DNA of 56,048 nt from positions 1-56,048 of the forward strand of contig PLLX01000192.1 in the NCBI GenBank assembly GCA_003141415.1, given 5' to 3'. Positions 1 through 8,939 of the stretch are shown one piece after another; position 1 is the stretch's first letter; every line of letters begins with the position of its first letter. The notes beneath the pieces were generated by a model that did no database searches, had not been told where the DNA came from, and was given only the letters and a program-made list of their open reading frames with translations. Position numbers and translations under genes: made by a program. The stretch is from Bacteroidales bacterium. Lineage in GTDB: Bacteria; Bacteroidota; Bacteroidia; Bacteroidales; VadinHA17.

Positions 1-62
1 TCCGGATAAAAGTAGCAGTTCCAGTTGAGAGGTTCTTAACCTTAGCCTTAGCCTCACCCTTT

Positions 63-92
63 TTGCAACTTTCCATTTTATTATTACATTTA
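63..92 (+). promoter_or_regulatory. promoter of the tRNA-Ala gene
   Basis: TTG at 63-65 and TACATTTA at 85-92, 19 bases apart, resemble the Bacteroidota -33/-7 promoter (TTG, 19-21 bases, TAnnTTTG). The last base of the -7 box differs from consensus. The box ends 10 bases before the tRNA, which fits a short leader. Assigned by pattern and position only. Confidence 0.45.
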
Positions 93-102
93 CGAACTCT
101 TC

Positions 103-176
103 GGGGGTTTAGCTCAGTTGGCTAGAGCGTGTGACTGGCAGTCACAAGGTCAGGGGTTCGATTCCCCTAATCTCCA
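103..176 (+). tRNA. tRNA-Ala (anticodon GGC)
   Basis: A full cloverleaf can be folded. The acceptor stem is 103-109/169-175, the D stem GCTC/GAGC (112-115/125-128), the anticodon stem TGTGA/TCACA (130-134/142-146) with loop CTGGCAG, and the T stem AGGGG/CCCCT (152-156/164-168) with loop TTCGATT. The anticodon is GGC at 137-139. The third acceptor pair is G-U, the classic alanine identity element, and the discriminator base is A176. CCA is not encoded. Its 3' end (155-177) is duplicated at 29428-29450, so the gene appears to be the insertion site of the island that follows. Confidence 0.95.
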
Positions 177-177
177 C
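155..177 (+). repeat. left attachment-like repeat (tRNA-Ala 3' end)
   Basis: These 23 bases (T arm to base 177) match 29428-29450 at 22 of 23 positions; the difference is C164 against T. Tyrosine recombinases often use a tRNA 3' end as core site and leave the tRNA intact on one side, as seen here. Calling it attL is inference, because no integrase is left in the window. Confidence 0.6.
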
Positions 178-188
178 TCTAATAGTGA

Positions 189-226
189 GGCAGTTATGAA
201 TTTTTTTATGACCGTCTTTTTTATTT
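189..226 (+). terminator. terminator after tRNA-Ala, island side
   Basis: GGCAGTTAT (189-197) pairs with ATGACCGTC (207-215) with wobble pairs and one mismatch. A T-rich run follows. It lies 12 bases after the tRNA and would end its transcript at the present left junction. Confidence 0.45.
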
Positions 227-248
227 GAATACACAATCGAATACACAA
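227..248 (+). repeat. two direct repeats GAATACACAA next to the tRNA
   Basis: GAATACACAA occurs at 227-236 and 239-248, 12 bases apart. Short direct repeats just inside an integration junction can be arm-type sites of a tyrosine recombinase. That role is inferred from position alone. Confidence 0.35.
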
Positions 249-276
249 AAGTATTTTAAGGGAATATTCTGGAACA

Positions 277-540
277 TTACCAGCTAATAATTAACCTCCC
301 ATCTTGGAAGATGTGGTCTTCATAAAATTTATCTTTAACCTGGCCGAATAGCAACTTCTTTCCCCTTTTATCTGCCAGACACATAGGCATAAATTCATAA
401 ATAGCTGTATGACAGTCTCTTTGATATAAAGGTATGTTCCTTTCATATGAGTTTTTCTTTGGCGAATGAATTTTAGTTAAAAACACTTGACTTGTATTAT
501 TATTCTCTCGTAACTTTATTAGAATTAATTCCTTATCCAT
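277..540 (-). CDS. small hypothetical protein (doubtful)
   Basis: An 87-residue frame with ATG start, rich in charged and aromatic residues, with no signal peptide, membrane span or motif that I recognise. Against it being a gene: the first codons overlap a plus-strand promoter copy (487-518) that closely resembles the promoters found elsewhere in the island. It may be a remnant of island-border DNA or a chance frame. Confidence 0.25.
   Translation of the reverse strand: MDKELILIKLRENNNTSQVFLTKIHSPKKNSYERNIPLYQRDCHTAIYEFMPMCLADKRGKKLLFGQVKDKFYEDHIFQDGRLIISW
487..518 (+). promoter_or_regulatory. island-type promoter upstream of the TPR-CHAT gene
   Basis: TTG at 487-489 and TAACTTTA at 511-518 are 21 bases apart, starting TTGACTTGTATTATT as in the copy at 7553. 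It would give a leader of about 80 bases to the gene at 606. Another -7-like box, TAAATTTG, is at 561-568 but lacks a -33 TTG. Confidence 0.5.
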
Positions 541-605
541 TTCACTATTTACTTGCCAAATAAATTTGATAGAAACAAATACTTGTTGTTAATAAAATAA
601 AAACT

Positions 606-3600
606 ATGAAAAAACAAGTAATAGTTACCATCTTATTCTTCATTTGTTTTTCATTATCTTCTTTGTATTCGTTTTCGCAAACCATGACTGTCGATACAAC
701 TTTGGCAAATCAATATTTCGATTTAGCTAAGAAGAATGAAAATAGCTCCAGGTTCGATTCAGCAATTTTCTATGCAGAAAAAGTACAAGCTTTGAATATC
801 AAATATTTAGGTGAAGAAAGTATAAAAAATGCCAATGTTTTAAATTTGTTGGGTAGATTATACTGGCGTGATGGGAAATATGACCTTGCACTGGAACATA
901 ATTTTAAGGCTTTACAAATAAGAAAAGATATTCTTGGAGAAAAACACCCTGATGTGGCCGCAAGCTATAATGCTATCGGGACTGTTTATGATGATAAAGG
1001 TGAATATGACCTTGCTTTGGTATATCATTTTAAGGCTTTGCAAATAAGAAAAGAGACCCTTAGAGAAAAACATCCTGATGTGGCTTTGAGTTATAATAAT
1101 ATCGGAGCTGTTTATTTTAAAAAAGGTGAATACGATAAGGCTTTGGAATATCATTTTAAGGCCTTACAAATAAGACAAGAAATTCTTGGGGAAAAACATC
1201 CTGATGTGGCTAAGAGTTATAATAATGTTGGGAATGCTTATACTAATAAAGGCGAATACGATAAGGCTTTGGAATATTTTTTTAAATCTTTACAAATATT
1301 AAAAGAGATACTGGGCGAGAAACATCGTCTTGTGGCAATAAGTTATAATAATATAGGAACTGTTTATGAGTTTAAAAATGAATATGACCTTGCTTTGGAA
1401 TTTCATTTTAAGGCTTTACAAATATATAAAGAAATCTTTGGAGAGAGACATCCTCTTGTAGCTACTAGTTATATTAATATCGGAAATGTATATTATGATA
1501 AATGTGAATATGATAAGGCTTTGGAATATCATTTTAAGGCTTTACAAATAGAAAGAGAAATCCTGGGCGAGAAACATCCTCTTGTGGCTGAGAGTTATAA
1601 TAATATCGGAAATGTTTATGATGATAAGGGCGAATATGATAAGGCTTTGGAATATTTTTTTAAGGCTTTGCAAATAAGAAAAGAAATCCTTGGAGAAAAA
1701 CATCCTGATGTAGCTGCGAGTTATAATAATATTGGACTTGTTTATGATAAAAAAGGTGAATACGATAAGTCTTTAGGATATTATCAAAAAGGAGCAGCAA
1801 GTTGTTTATATGATTTTAATGATACTGTTGATGTTTATAAAACACCAATAATAAGAGGTTATTTGAATTGGGATTATTTATTAGAATCGCTGCAGGCAAA
1901 AGCTCAAATAATTGCTGATAAGAATAAAATACTTTCAGGTCTTGCTTATAATGACAGGAAGAAAATTGCCCTGAGACATTATCAGGCATGCGATACATTA
2001 ATTGACATAACCCGAAAGGAAATAAGTACCCAATCTGATAAAATGACATTAGGCGAAAAAACAAGTAAGGTTTATAAAGAAGCTATTGATTTTTTAACAT
2101 CTCTTCGAACAGCTGACAATGCAGAAGTTGTGAAAGAAACGTCTGAGGAGGATCGTAATCTGGCTTTTTATTTTTCAGAGAAGAACAAATCTTCAGTTCT
2201 TCTTGAAGCGCTTGCCGGACAAGAAGCTATGAAATTTGCAGGTATTCCAGATAGTTTGTTGCAAAAAGAACATAACCTGAAAATTGATATAGCTTTTTGT
2301 AAAAAACAATTGTCAGAGTCCGAAAAAATAGATAGTGCAAGGTTAAGATTATTCCAGAACAGAATATTTATCAGAAACCGCAGCTACGACAGTTTAATAA
2401 TGGTTTTTGAAAAACAGTTTCCTGAATATCACAATATGAAATACAATAATAAACCAGCAATAGTAAAGGGTATTCAGAAACTATTGGATAAGAAGACCGC
2501 TATGATATCGTACGTTATTGGAGATAGCGCAATTGTCATTTTCACATTGACTAAGAATAATCTGAAAGTACAGAAAATGCCTAAGATGGCAAACTTAAAT
2601 GATAGCATTGAGTTGTTTCGTTACGGACTTATAAAAACCAACTTACCAAAGCAGGAAATCTATCAAAGATTAGGTTATAAGCTTTATCAGCAACTTTTCC
2701 CAAAGAGTGCCCTTATTGATAAAAAAATTAAAAATCTGATAATAATTCCTGATGGCGAATTAGCTATAATACCTTTTGAGAGTTTACTAACGGAAAACTA
2801 TACGGGGAAAATAAATGCATATAAAGAATATCCATACTTAATCAAAAAATATAATATCAGCTATTCATATTCAGCAACATTATTAACTCTGACATTTTCA
2901 AAGGAGGTATCTCCATCAATTGAGATAACAAAATTGAATGACTGGTTGGGTTTTGCACCAGTTTTTGACAATAGGAGTGAACAAAATATGATGATCAGCC
3001 AGGAACTGCAACGTCAGTTAGACTCGCTTAAGACAAATTCCCTGATGACAAGCCGATCTATGTTTGATTATAGTTATATCAGTCCGTTACCAGCAACAGA
3101 AACTGAGACTAAAGCCATTTTTAAACTTTATAATGAAAGGAACCTGAAAGCAAAAGTTTTATTACGTAATGATGCTAATGAACAGTTAATTAAATCAGGT
3201 GAATTGGGAAAATATAAAGTATTGCACTTTGCAACACATGCTTTTGTCAATTCAGAAAAACCAGAACTTTCAGGCTTGTTACTGGCACAAGATACTATCG
3301 GAGAGGAAGATGGAGTATTGTATTCCGGAGAAATCTATAACTTAAAGTTAAACTCAGACCTTGTAGTATTATCTGCATGTGAAACAGGACTTGGGAAAAT
3401 TCAGAAGGGTGAGGGAATAATTGGATTAACAAGAGCTTTATTGTATGCCGGCACAAAAAACATTATTGTTTCTCTTTGGAAAGTCACAGATAAAAGCACA
3501 TCAGACTTAATGGTGGATTTTTATAAAAACTCTCTCAAAAACAGAAGGCAACTATCATACTCTGAGGCTCTCCATAATGCTAAATTAAAAATGATAAGCG

Positions 3601-3656
3601 AGGGGAAATATGCTCATCCCTTTTTCTGGTCTCCATTTATTTTAATTGGAAAATAA
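606..3656 (+). CDS. secreted TPR-CHAT protein (caspase-like)
   Basis: A 1016-residue protein. Residues 1-25 form a Sec signal peptide (KK, hydrophobic core, then FSQ). Next come about eight kinesin-light-chain-type TPRs of 42 residues, with the recurring motif EKHPDVA.SYNNIG. A helical region leads to a C-terminal CHAT domain, a caspase-like peptidase fold. Both catalytic residues are present: His878 in HFATHA and Cys925 in SACETG. The end (FFWSPFILIGK) is typical of CHAT. The DNA coding the TPRs is a tandem 126-base repeat, so copy number could change by slippage. CHAT-TPR proteins can be proteases in defence and cell-death systems, but the signal peptide would place this one outside the cytoplasm. 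Its target is unknown. Confidence 0.9.
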   Translation: MKKQVIVTILFFICFSLSSLYSFSQTMTVDTTLANQYFDLAKKNENSSRFDSAIFYAEKVQALNIKYLGEESIKNANVLNLLGRLYWRDGKYDLALEHNFKALQIRKDILGEKHPDVAASYNAIGTVYDDKGEYDLALVYHFKALQIRKETLREKHPDVALSYNNIGAVYFKKGEYDKALEYHFKALQIRQEILGEKHPDVAKSYNNVGNAYTNKGEYDKALEYFFKSLQILKEILGEKHRLVAISYNNIGTVYEFKNEYDLALEFHFKALQIYKEIFGERHPLVATSYINIGNVYYDKCEYDKALEYHFKALQIEREILGEKHPLVAESYNNIGNVYDDKGEYDKALEYFFKALQIRKEILGEKHPDVAASYNNIGLVYDKKGEYDKSLGYYQKGAASCLYDFNDTVDVYKTPIIRGYLNWDYLLESLQAKAQIIADKNKILSGLAYNDRKKIALRHYQACDTLIDITRKEISTQSDKMTLGEKTSKVYKEAIDFLTSLRTADNAEVVKETSEEDRNLAFYFSEKNKSSVLLEALAGQEAMKFAGIPDSLLQKEHNLKIDIAFCKKQLSESEKIDSARLRLFQNRIFIRNRSYDSLIMVFEKQFPEYHNMKYNNKPAIVKGIQKLLDKKTAMISYVIGDSAIVIFTLTKNNLKVQKMPKMANLNDSIELFRYGLIKTNLPKQEIYQRLGYKLYQQLFPKSALIDKKIKNLIIIPDGELAIIPFESLLTENYTGKINAYKEYPYLIKKYNISYSYSATLLTLTFSKEVSPSIEITKLNDWLGFAPVFDNRSEQNMMISQELQRQLDSLKTNSLMTSRSMFDYSYISPLPATETETKAIFKLYNERNLKAKVLLRNDANEQLIKSGELGKYKVLHFATHAFVNSEKPELSGLLLAQDTIGEEDGVLYSGEIYNLKLNSDLVVLSACETGLGKIQKGEGIIGLTRALLYAGTKNIIVSLWKVTDKSTSDLMVDFYKNSLKNRRQLSYSEALHNAKLKMISEGKYAHPFFWSPFILIGK
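890..1790 (+). repeat. 126-base tandem repeats coding TPRs
   Basis: About seven consecutive 126-base units, visible as AAACATCCTGATGTGGC-like blocks from about 943 to about 1697. They encode the 42-residue TPRs of the CHAT protein. Units are similar at DNA level, which suggests recent duplication or gene conversion within the array. Confidence 0.8.
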
Positions 3657-3711
3657 GCAAGAAGACGGTCTATTTTTAATCTTTAAAGACCAACTGAAAA
3701 TCAAAAATGCT

Positions 3712-3752
3712 AATTCCATCAAGCTGAGTTAAGTCTTGGATAGATTGATTAT
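3712..3752 (+). terminator. degenerate copy of the island terminator
   Basis: ATTCCATCAAGCTGAG followed by CTTGGATAGATTGAT matches the terminator at 21786-21826 but with a damaged stem. As there, the promoter TTGACTTG begins a few bases later. It lies after the TPR-CHAT gene and before the TIR pseudogene. Confidence 0.4.
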
Positions 3753-3755
3753 TAT

Positions 3756-3786
3756 TTGACTTGTGTTAATGTCTTTCATAACTTTA
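3756..3786 (+). promoter_or_regulatory. island-type promoter of the TIR pseudogene
   Basis: TTG at 3756-3758, 20 bases, then TAACTTTA at 3779-3786, with the ATG 18 bases on. It is nearly identical to the copy at 7553-7583. Confidence 0.6.
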
Positions 3787-3803
3787 TGATATAAATAACT
3801 ATC

Positions 3804-5958
3804 ATGACAAGTCTTATCCAAGGCTATGAATATGATATCTTCATCAGCTATCGCCAAAAAGATAACAAACATGATGGTTGGGTAACTGAATTTGTTGATA
3901 ACCTGAAGGGAGAACTTGAATCAACATTCAAGGAAGATGTAAATGTATATTTTGACATCAACCCCAACGATGGACTGTTAGAGACCCACGATGTTGATGC
4001 TTCCCTGAAAGTGAAATTGAAGTGTTTGATTTTTATTCCGGTTATTTCACGCACTTACTGCGATCCTAAATCGTTTGCATGGGAGCATGAGTTTAAAGCC
4101 TTCGTGGAATTGGCTTCAAAGGATCAGTTCGGATTGAAGGTAAAGCTGCCCAATGGCAATGTTGCAAACAGGATATTACCGGTTCGTATTCATGATTTGG
4201 ATAATGATGATATGAAACTTTGTGAATCAGTTTTGGATGGGGTTCTTAGGGCAGTTGATTTTGTATATAAAGAGCTTGGTGTTGACAGACCTCTTACCTC
4301 TGATGATGATGAAAAGAAGAATTTAGATAAAACAAAGTATAGGAATCAAGTAAATAAAGTAGCACTTGCGATAAAAGAGATTATTACAGCATTAAAGAAA
4401 CATAGTCAACAAGATGGAGAAGTTCCAAAAGAGGTTGTAAATGCAATATCTGAAAAGTCAGTAAATCTGAAAACAAAAATTAGTATTGCGTTTTTGTTTA
4501 TTATGGCACTGATTGTGATTTGTTATTTCTTAATCCCAACACTTTCTGAACCGAAAGAACAGCTTGAAAAATCTATTGCTGTTTTGCCATTCATAAATGA
4601 CAGTCCGAATGATAGCAATCAGTATTTCATAAACGGATTTATGGAGGATGTTTTAAATCATCTTCAGGCAATAAAAGACCTGCACCCTATATCAAGAACT
4701 TCCGCTGAAAAATACCGTAAGACAACTAAATCAATTCCTGAAATTGCAAAAGAACTGAGTGTAAACTACATTGTTGAGGGGGATATGCAAAGATATGGCA
4801 ACAGTATCCGCTTAAGTGTAAACCTTTTCAAAGCGCTTAAAAAAGAGCTTAAACTATGGGGAAAAACATACGAAAAAAAGATTAATGATGCAACGGATAT
4901 TTTCAGTCTGCAAAGCCAGATCGCCCAGTCAATAGCTACAGAATTGGAAGCAGTGATAACACCTCAGGAAAAACTTCTCATTGAAAAAACACAAACATCA
5001 AGCCTGTTTGCTTATGAAAATTGCATTTTGGGTTGGAATTATTTTTACAAATTCTCTAAAGAAGATTTTGATATTGCCTTGCATTACTTTGAAAAGGCAA
5101 TAGAAATGGATCCTGATTATGCTGATGCTTATCTTGGAATAGCACAAGTATGGATGTGGCGTGCATTTCAGTCATTTGCAACTCCCGAGTTGGCTACTCC
5201 GATTGCAAAATCAAACTTGGCAAAAGCTTTTAAATTAGATAGTACTTCTGCGGATGTAAATGCAAGTTTAGCGGGGATTCAAAGTTCTTTTGACTGGAAC
5301 TTCAAAAGTGCTGAGAAATCTATAAAAAAAGCTATTTCACTTAATCCCAATAGTGAAGATGTATATGCGTGGTATGCAAATATATTGACTGTCTTAGGAC
5401 ACCCTAAAGAAGCATTGGAGCAGCAAGAGATGGCTTTAAAACTTGACCCGATGAATAACGGTATGAAATCAGGTTATGGTTTTATTTTATTTTGTGCTGG
5501 TAGATATAATGAAGCAATAAAGGTATTTCAGGAGGTACTAAAAATTGATCCGGGTAATGTTTTAACCTTAGATAATCTTCCACTTGCACTTCATAAGGTT
5601 GGAAGGTAAAGTGAAGAACTTGAGGCATGGAAAGTGGATTACAGCACCTTTTTCAAAGGTTATGCAAATGTTTTTGATCAGGGTTATGCTAATGGAGGTT
5701 TAATTGGTGCATTGAATCTTGAAGCTGACAGCCTTATAATACAGTCAAAGACAAAGTTTATTCTGCCTGCTGAAATTGCACAACTTTATGCTTGTGCCGG
5801 CAATAAGGAGCGGACATTAGAAATGTTGGAAAGGGATTATGAAGTTCACGATCCAAATTTACCCCTCTATACTAAGATACCCAATCTATGAATTTGTTCA
5901 TGATGAACCTCGCTTTCAGAATCTATTTCATAAGATCAACCTTCTGTACAAACCTTAA
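3804..5958 (+). pseudogene. TIR-TM-TolB-like-TPR protein, broken by a stop and a frameshift
   Basis: The first 601 codons read as TIR (about 7-150, with W93..E96 at the place of the NADase glutamate), a membrane span (about 226-246), a TolB-N-like domain starting IAVLPF, and TPRs. TAA at 5607-5609 interrupts the frame. The same frame goes on at once (SEELEAW...) to 5888, matching the intact gene at 12018. Near 5870-5886 the match moves to another frame and continues as IYEFVHDEPRFQNL to TAA at 5956-5958. The reading frame 5634-5891 is thus the tail of this gene, not a gene of its own. The truncated 601-residue product may still be made, since TIR, span and most TPRs precede the stop. Confidence 0.8.
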
Positions 5959-6386
5959 AGATTTATTACTCGCCATTCCGGGCAGCAAAAAAAGCTGTTG
6001 CCGGCCAGAAGAATAATTAATCTCAAAGCTAACAAAAGCTTAACATACTCGGTTCTTCGATATTTATCTAAAACTAAAGAACATAAGGGAGGTCAATACT
6101 ATCATAACAGGGCAGTCCTCATTTACAAACCCAAATGGTTGGACAAAAATACATTTGGTTCTATTGCTTCTTGACCAAAATTTAACTTTAATTCACCCAG
6201 AAGCAAAAAGATTTGTTTTTGGCCCCGGAGGTTTTTAAAACTGGATTGTCATAAATACAGAGTGGACAGAATTAAGTACGATATATCCGCAGCGATTACT
6301 CTCGGAGAAATCCGCGGATTTTGCTTAATATTAATGATGTAGTTTGTTCTTTTCGTACATTAACAATTCAAGTTGATAAAATAAAA
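5959..6386. other. intergenic region with possible hairpin terminator
   Basis: I find no gene here. ATCCGC (6285-6290) pairs with GCGGAT (6314-6319), with TCTCGGAGA in the loop and TTTT after the stem. It may end transcription of the pseudogene. The rest is AT-rich and unremarkable. Confidence 0.4.
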
Positions 6387-6417
6387 TTGACTTTGGCTTA
6401 AACAAGGTGTAAATTTG
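6387..6417 (+). promoter_or_regulatory. island-type promoter upstream of the beta-barrel gene
   Basis: TTG at 6387-6389, 20 bases, then TAAATTTG at 6410-6417. The surrounding bases (TTGACTTTGG, GATAATGA) match those at 17467-17503. The leader to the ATG at 6549 would be long, about 125 bases, so another nearer promoter is possible. Confidence 0.5.
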
Positions 6418-6548
6418 ATAATGACCTAATTGTAGAGATATGTTTAAATTTTAAATATTTCTTCCTTTTATTATATTAATAGAATTTGCAGTTTCAATTT
6501 TAAAAAATTTGATAATTGATTTAGGTTAAACCTTTAAATACTTTCATT

Positions 6549-7184
6549 ATGAAAAACACACTAAGAATTTTATTGGTGGTTATGATCATTATGCCACGTA
6601 TTGACTTGTATGCCCAAACATTTGGGATAAAAGGCGGGTTAAACTTATCCAATACTCTTGAAAAGGATAACTCACAAACCTATAATGATAAGATGATACC
6701 CGGAATCCATTTAGGTGTAACAATTGGCATCCCTTTGTCAGGTGAATCAATATTTCTTGAACCCGGAATTTTATTCAATATGAAAGGTTCCAAATATCAA
6801 GAAACTAATTATTCAGAAACATATGTTATGTATTATTTAGATATACCATTAAACCTTAAGGTGGCGTTTGGAAGTAACAAGATTAAAGGATACGGCACAT
6901 TAGGTCCATATATTGGAGTAGGTTTAAGCGGGAAAGATAATTGGACCGATGCGGGTGTAAAAAATTCTGAAACTATTAAATGGGGTAATGATGCAAACAA
7001 TGATTTCTTAAAACGATTAGATTATGGCGTTGGAATTGGTGCAGGAGTAATTTTCAGCAGTGTTTCAGTAGGGATTGGCTATGATTTGGGTTTGGCAAAT
7101 ATAGCATCTGATGCTTCAGGAGGATATAAAATCAACAATAGGGTTTTACAAATATCCATTGGTTATTTATTCGGGAAAAAATAA
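6549..7184 (+). CDS. outer-membrane beta-barrel protein (PorT/OMP_b-brl_2-like)
   Basis: A 211-residue protein with a signal peptide (about 1-22, ending YAQ) followed at once by FGIKGGLNLSN, the usual start of small Bacteroidota beta-barrel proteins. Alternating hydrophobic strands rich in Gly and aromatic residues run to the end, which closes with ISIGYLFGKK. Proteins of this family sit in the outer membrane with no known enzymatic role, and many are unexplained accessory proteins. It stands alone behind an island-type promoter and may share regulation with the TIR genes. Confidence 0.8.
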   Translation: MKNTLRILLVVMIIMPRIDLYAQTFGIKGGLNLSNTLEKDNSQTYNDKMIPGIHLGVTIGIPLSGESIFLEPGILFNMKGSKYQETNYSETYVMYYLDIPLNLKVAFGSNKIKGYGTLGPYIGVGLSGKDNWTDAGVKNSETIKWGNDANNDFLKRLDYGVGIGAGVIFSSVSVGIGYDLGLANIASDASGGYKINNRVLQISIGYLFGKK

Positions 7185-7552
7185 TTGAATCGGAAGTGTT
7201 ATTTAGTAAAAGGCATTCGAGGGGAAAATAAAGATTTGCTTTGGTGTTATTGTAGTTTTTAAGTCTAAAGCAGAAAGGGACAAATTCTATAATAGGATGG
7301 AAGTGATTGTGATCTTGGGAAAGCTGCAGGTGATAAGATAAAACCTGTATCTGACGAATTAGCAAAGTTCGGTACAGCCACTTCAAAATACACTGATTGG
7401 ATTATACGAGAACGTTTAAATTTTCAGCTGCAATTAAGCCCTCGGAAATCAGCTCTGGGGACTATTCATTTACTAGAAATAAGCTGTTCGGGTTGCTCTC
7501 GCTATATTATATTCTATCCATCTGAGTTATTATTGGGTGGGTGGATTTTTAT
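7185..7552. other. intergenic region with two terminator-like relics
   Basis: No gene seen. At 7436-7468 the sequence AAGCCCTCGGAAATCAGC is a near copy of the terminator at 29098-29130, with a damaged right arm. At 7514-7550 ATCCATCTGAG...GGGTGGGTGGATTTTT is another member of the island terminator family. The bases between them (TGTTCGGGTTGCTC) recur before the terminator at 23955, which suggests a duplicated 3' flank. Confidence 0.5.
7514..7550 (+). terminator. island terminator copy
   Basis: TATCCA and its partner TGGGTGGAT surround TCTGAGTTATTATTGG and are followed by a T run. Its stem is weaker than at 20051-20089. It abuts the promoter at 7553. Confidence 0.5.
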
Positions 7553-7583
7553 TTGACTTGTATTATTGTCTTTCATAACTTTA
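7553..7583 (+). promoter_or_regulatory. island-type promoter before a TIR gene stub
   Basis: TTG at 7553-7555, 20 bases, then TAACTTTA at 7576-7583. It appears intact although the gene it served is reduced to 15 codons. Confidence 0.6.
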
Positions 7584-7601
7584 ACACAATGAATATGTAT
7601 T

Positions 7602-7658
7602 ATGGCAAGTCTCATTCCAGGATATGAATATGATATCTTCATCAGCGTCAATATTTGA
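7602..7658 (+). pseudogene. 5' stub of a TIR-family gene
   Basis: ATG at 7602 opens MASLIPGYEYDIFIS, the exact start of the TIR family in this window. After codon 15 (7646) homology stops abruptly and VNI and TGA follow. In the relatives the next residues are YRQKDNK. The promoter is preserved, so a short transcript running into the antisense of the next gene is possible. Confidence 0.75.
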
Positions 7659-7669
7659 AATTATTAAGA

Positions 7670-8743
7670 TTAAAAACTTTTACAGCTATTAATTAAAGTG
7701 TTAATCAACATATCTTTACTTCCAGCTAATTGATTGAAAAATCCATCAAGATAACCGATCACATCATTTTTTTCACTTTGGCTTAGATATGGAAATTCAT
7801 TTACAACCCTGTAAAATTCATCTTTCTTTTCTGAAAACCGTACCAGGTCTTTCAGATAAACCTCTTTGCTCCTGCATATCCCTTCAAAAATCCGTTCACG
7901 AACATTTTCGATTCCCACCTCTTTGCTCGGAATTGCATATGATGCGTTCACCAATCCTGCCCAGTCAAAATTATATGGAATAGCTATAAGATTAGTTGAT
8001 TCAGGACCCACAGGTTTTATTATGAGAACATTATGCAATCCTGGTACTGACCAGTCATAATTCCCTATCATGTAATTGAATATGGCAAACCTGTCCATCA
8101 CATCTGGAACAATATCTTTCTGTTTAAGGTTAGCTGAATCAATCTGAATGGAATTTGTCCTGGCAGTCAACGTTTCTACCGGCTCAATGAAAAACCCATA
8201 TTTGTGGATCGGATCTCTTTTCTTTTCTGTATCGATAAAGTTAACAGTCACCAATCTCACTCTGAGGCTTGTATCCGTGAGAACATTAAAAAGCTTATAT
8301 GCCAGGTATTCTTTCAGAATGTAGTTTTTATTCTCGGTACCAGAGGTGCATTCAGGAATCATCTTTAATCTAAACATCTTGTCCAGATCGGAATAACCGA
8401 AATGAGCTTTTTCTATGTTCAGCTCAATTGGAGCAAATTGGCAATATTTATTACGGAATGTACCGTACGTCCTCAAACCTATATCTCTGCTTATGGAATC
8501 TGTTTTACTTAAATGAATAGTCATATTAGCTTTTAAGTAATCTACCGTAGGTTTGGTTCTGAAATAGCTTGTGAGATCGAACCGCAGAGTTATATCAATA
8601 ATCTTATCATCCGCAAAAAGCCTGAAACTTTTTTTTGAGGAATCAGGTACTGCAGTTTGAGCCAGGGAGTAATTATTCTGTCCGGTGAGCAATGAAATAA
8701 GCAAAGTCACCATAGAAACTTGAAAGAAAAACTTCTTTTTCAT
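7670..8743 (-). CDS. secreted CotH-kinase-like protein
   Basis: A 357-residue protein with a signal peptide (about 1-29, ending SLAQ). The middle carries R.YGTFRNKYCQFAPIELN, then GNYDWS (about 227-232) and IPYNFDWAGLV (about 255-264). These resemble the conserved Asn-Asp and Asp motifs of CotH-type atypical kinases, and many Bacteroidota hypothetical proteins share the pattern. Kinase activity is inference, and the ATP-binding residues cannot be checked by eye. The stop lies 12 bases from the end of the TIR stub, which suggests that this gene came in with the rearrangement that cut that gene. Confidence 0.55.
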   Translation of the reverse strand: MKKKFFFQVSMVTLLISLLTGQNNYSLAQTAVPDSSKKSFRLFADDKIIDITLRFDLTSYFRTKPTVDYLKANMTIHLSKTDSISRDIGLRTYGTFRNKYCQFAPIELNIEKAHFGYSDLDKMFRLKMIPECTSGTENKNYILKEYLAYKLFNVLTDTSLRVRLVTVNFIDTEKKRDPIHKYGFFIEPVETLTARTNSIQIDSANLKQKDIVPDVMDRFAIFNYMIGNYDWSVPGLHNVLIIKPVGPESTNLIAIPYNFDWAGLVNASYAIPSKEVGIENVRERIFEGICRSKEVYLKDLVRFSEKKDEFYRVVNEFPYLSQSEKNDVIGYLDGFFNQLAGSKDMLINTLINSCKSF

Positions 8744-8939
8744 CTCATTTTAAAATTTTTGTCTTTGTTTACCTACTATCTGATATTCAAGGTATTATTA
8801 TAAGGAAATTTATTAACAAAATGAATGTAAATCGTCAGTATAAAGTTCAGTAAAGCAAGATTACAAATCGACAAATTCTACCTAAAATACAGAAATTAAA
8901 TTACTTATGAAAGTACATTAAATACTTAAGAACAGTTTG

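Noticed and set aside
890-1790. CRISPR-like array
   Set aside because: The periodic repeat is 126 bases, in frame and codes TPRs; there are no unique spacers. No CRISPR array is present in the window.
5634-5891. Separate 85-codon gene
   Set aside because: It is in frame with the TIR gene ending at 5609 and matches the C-terminal part of the gene at 12018; it is the tail of a pseudogene.
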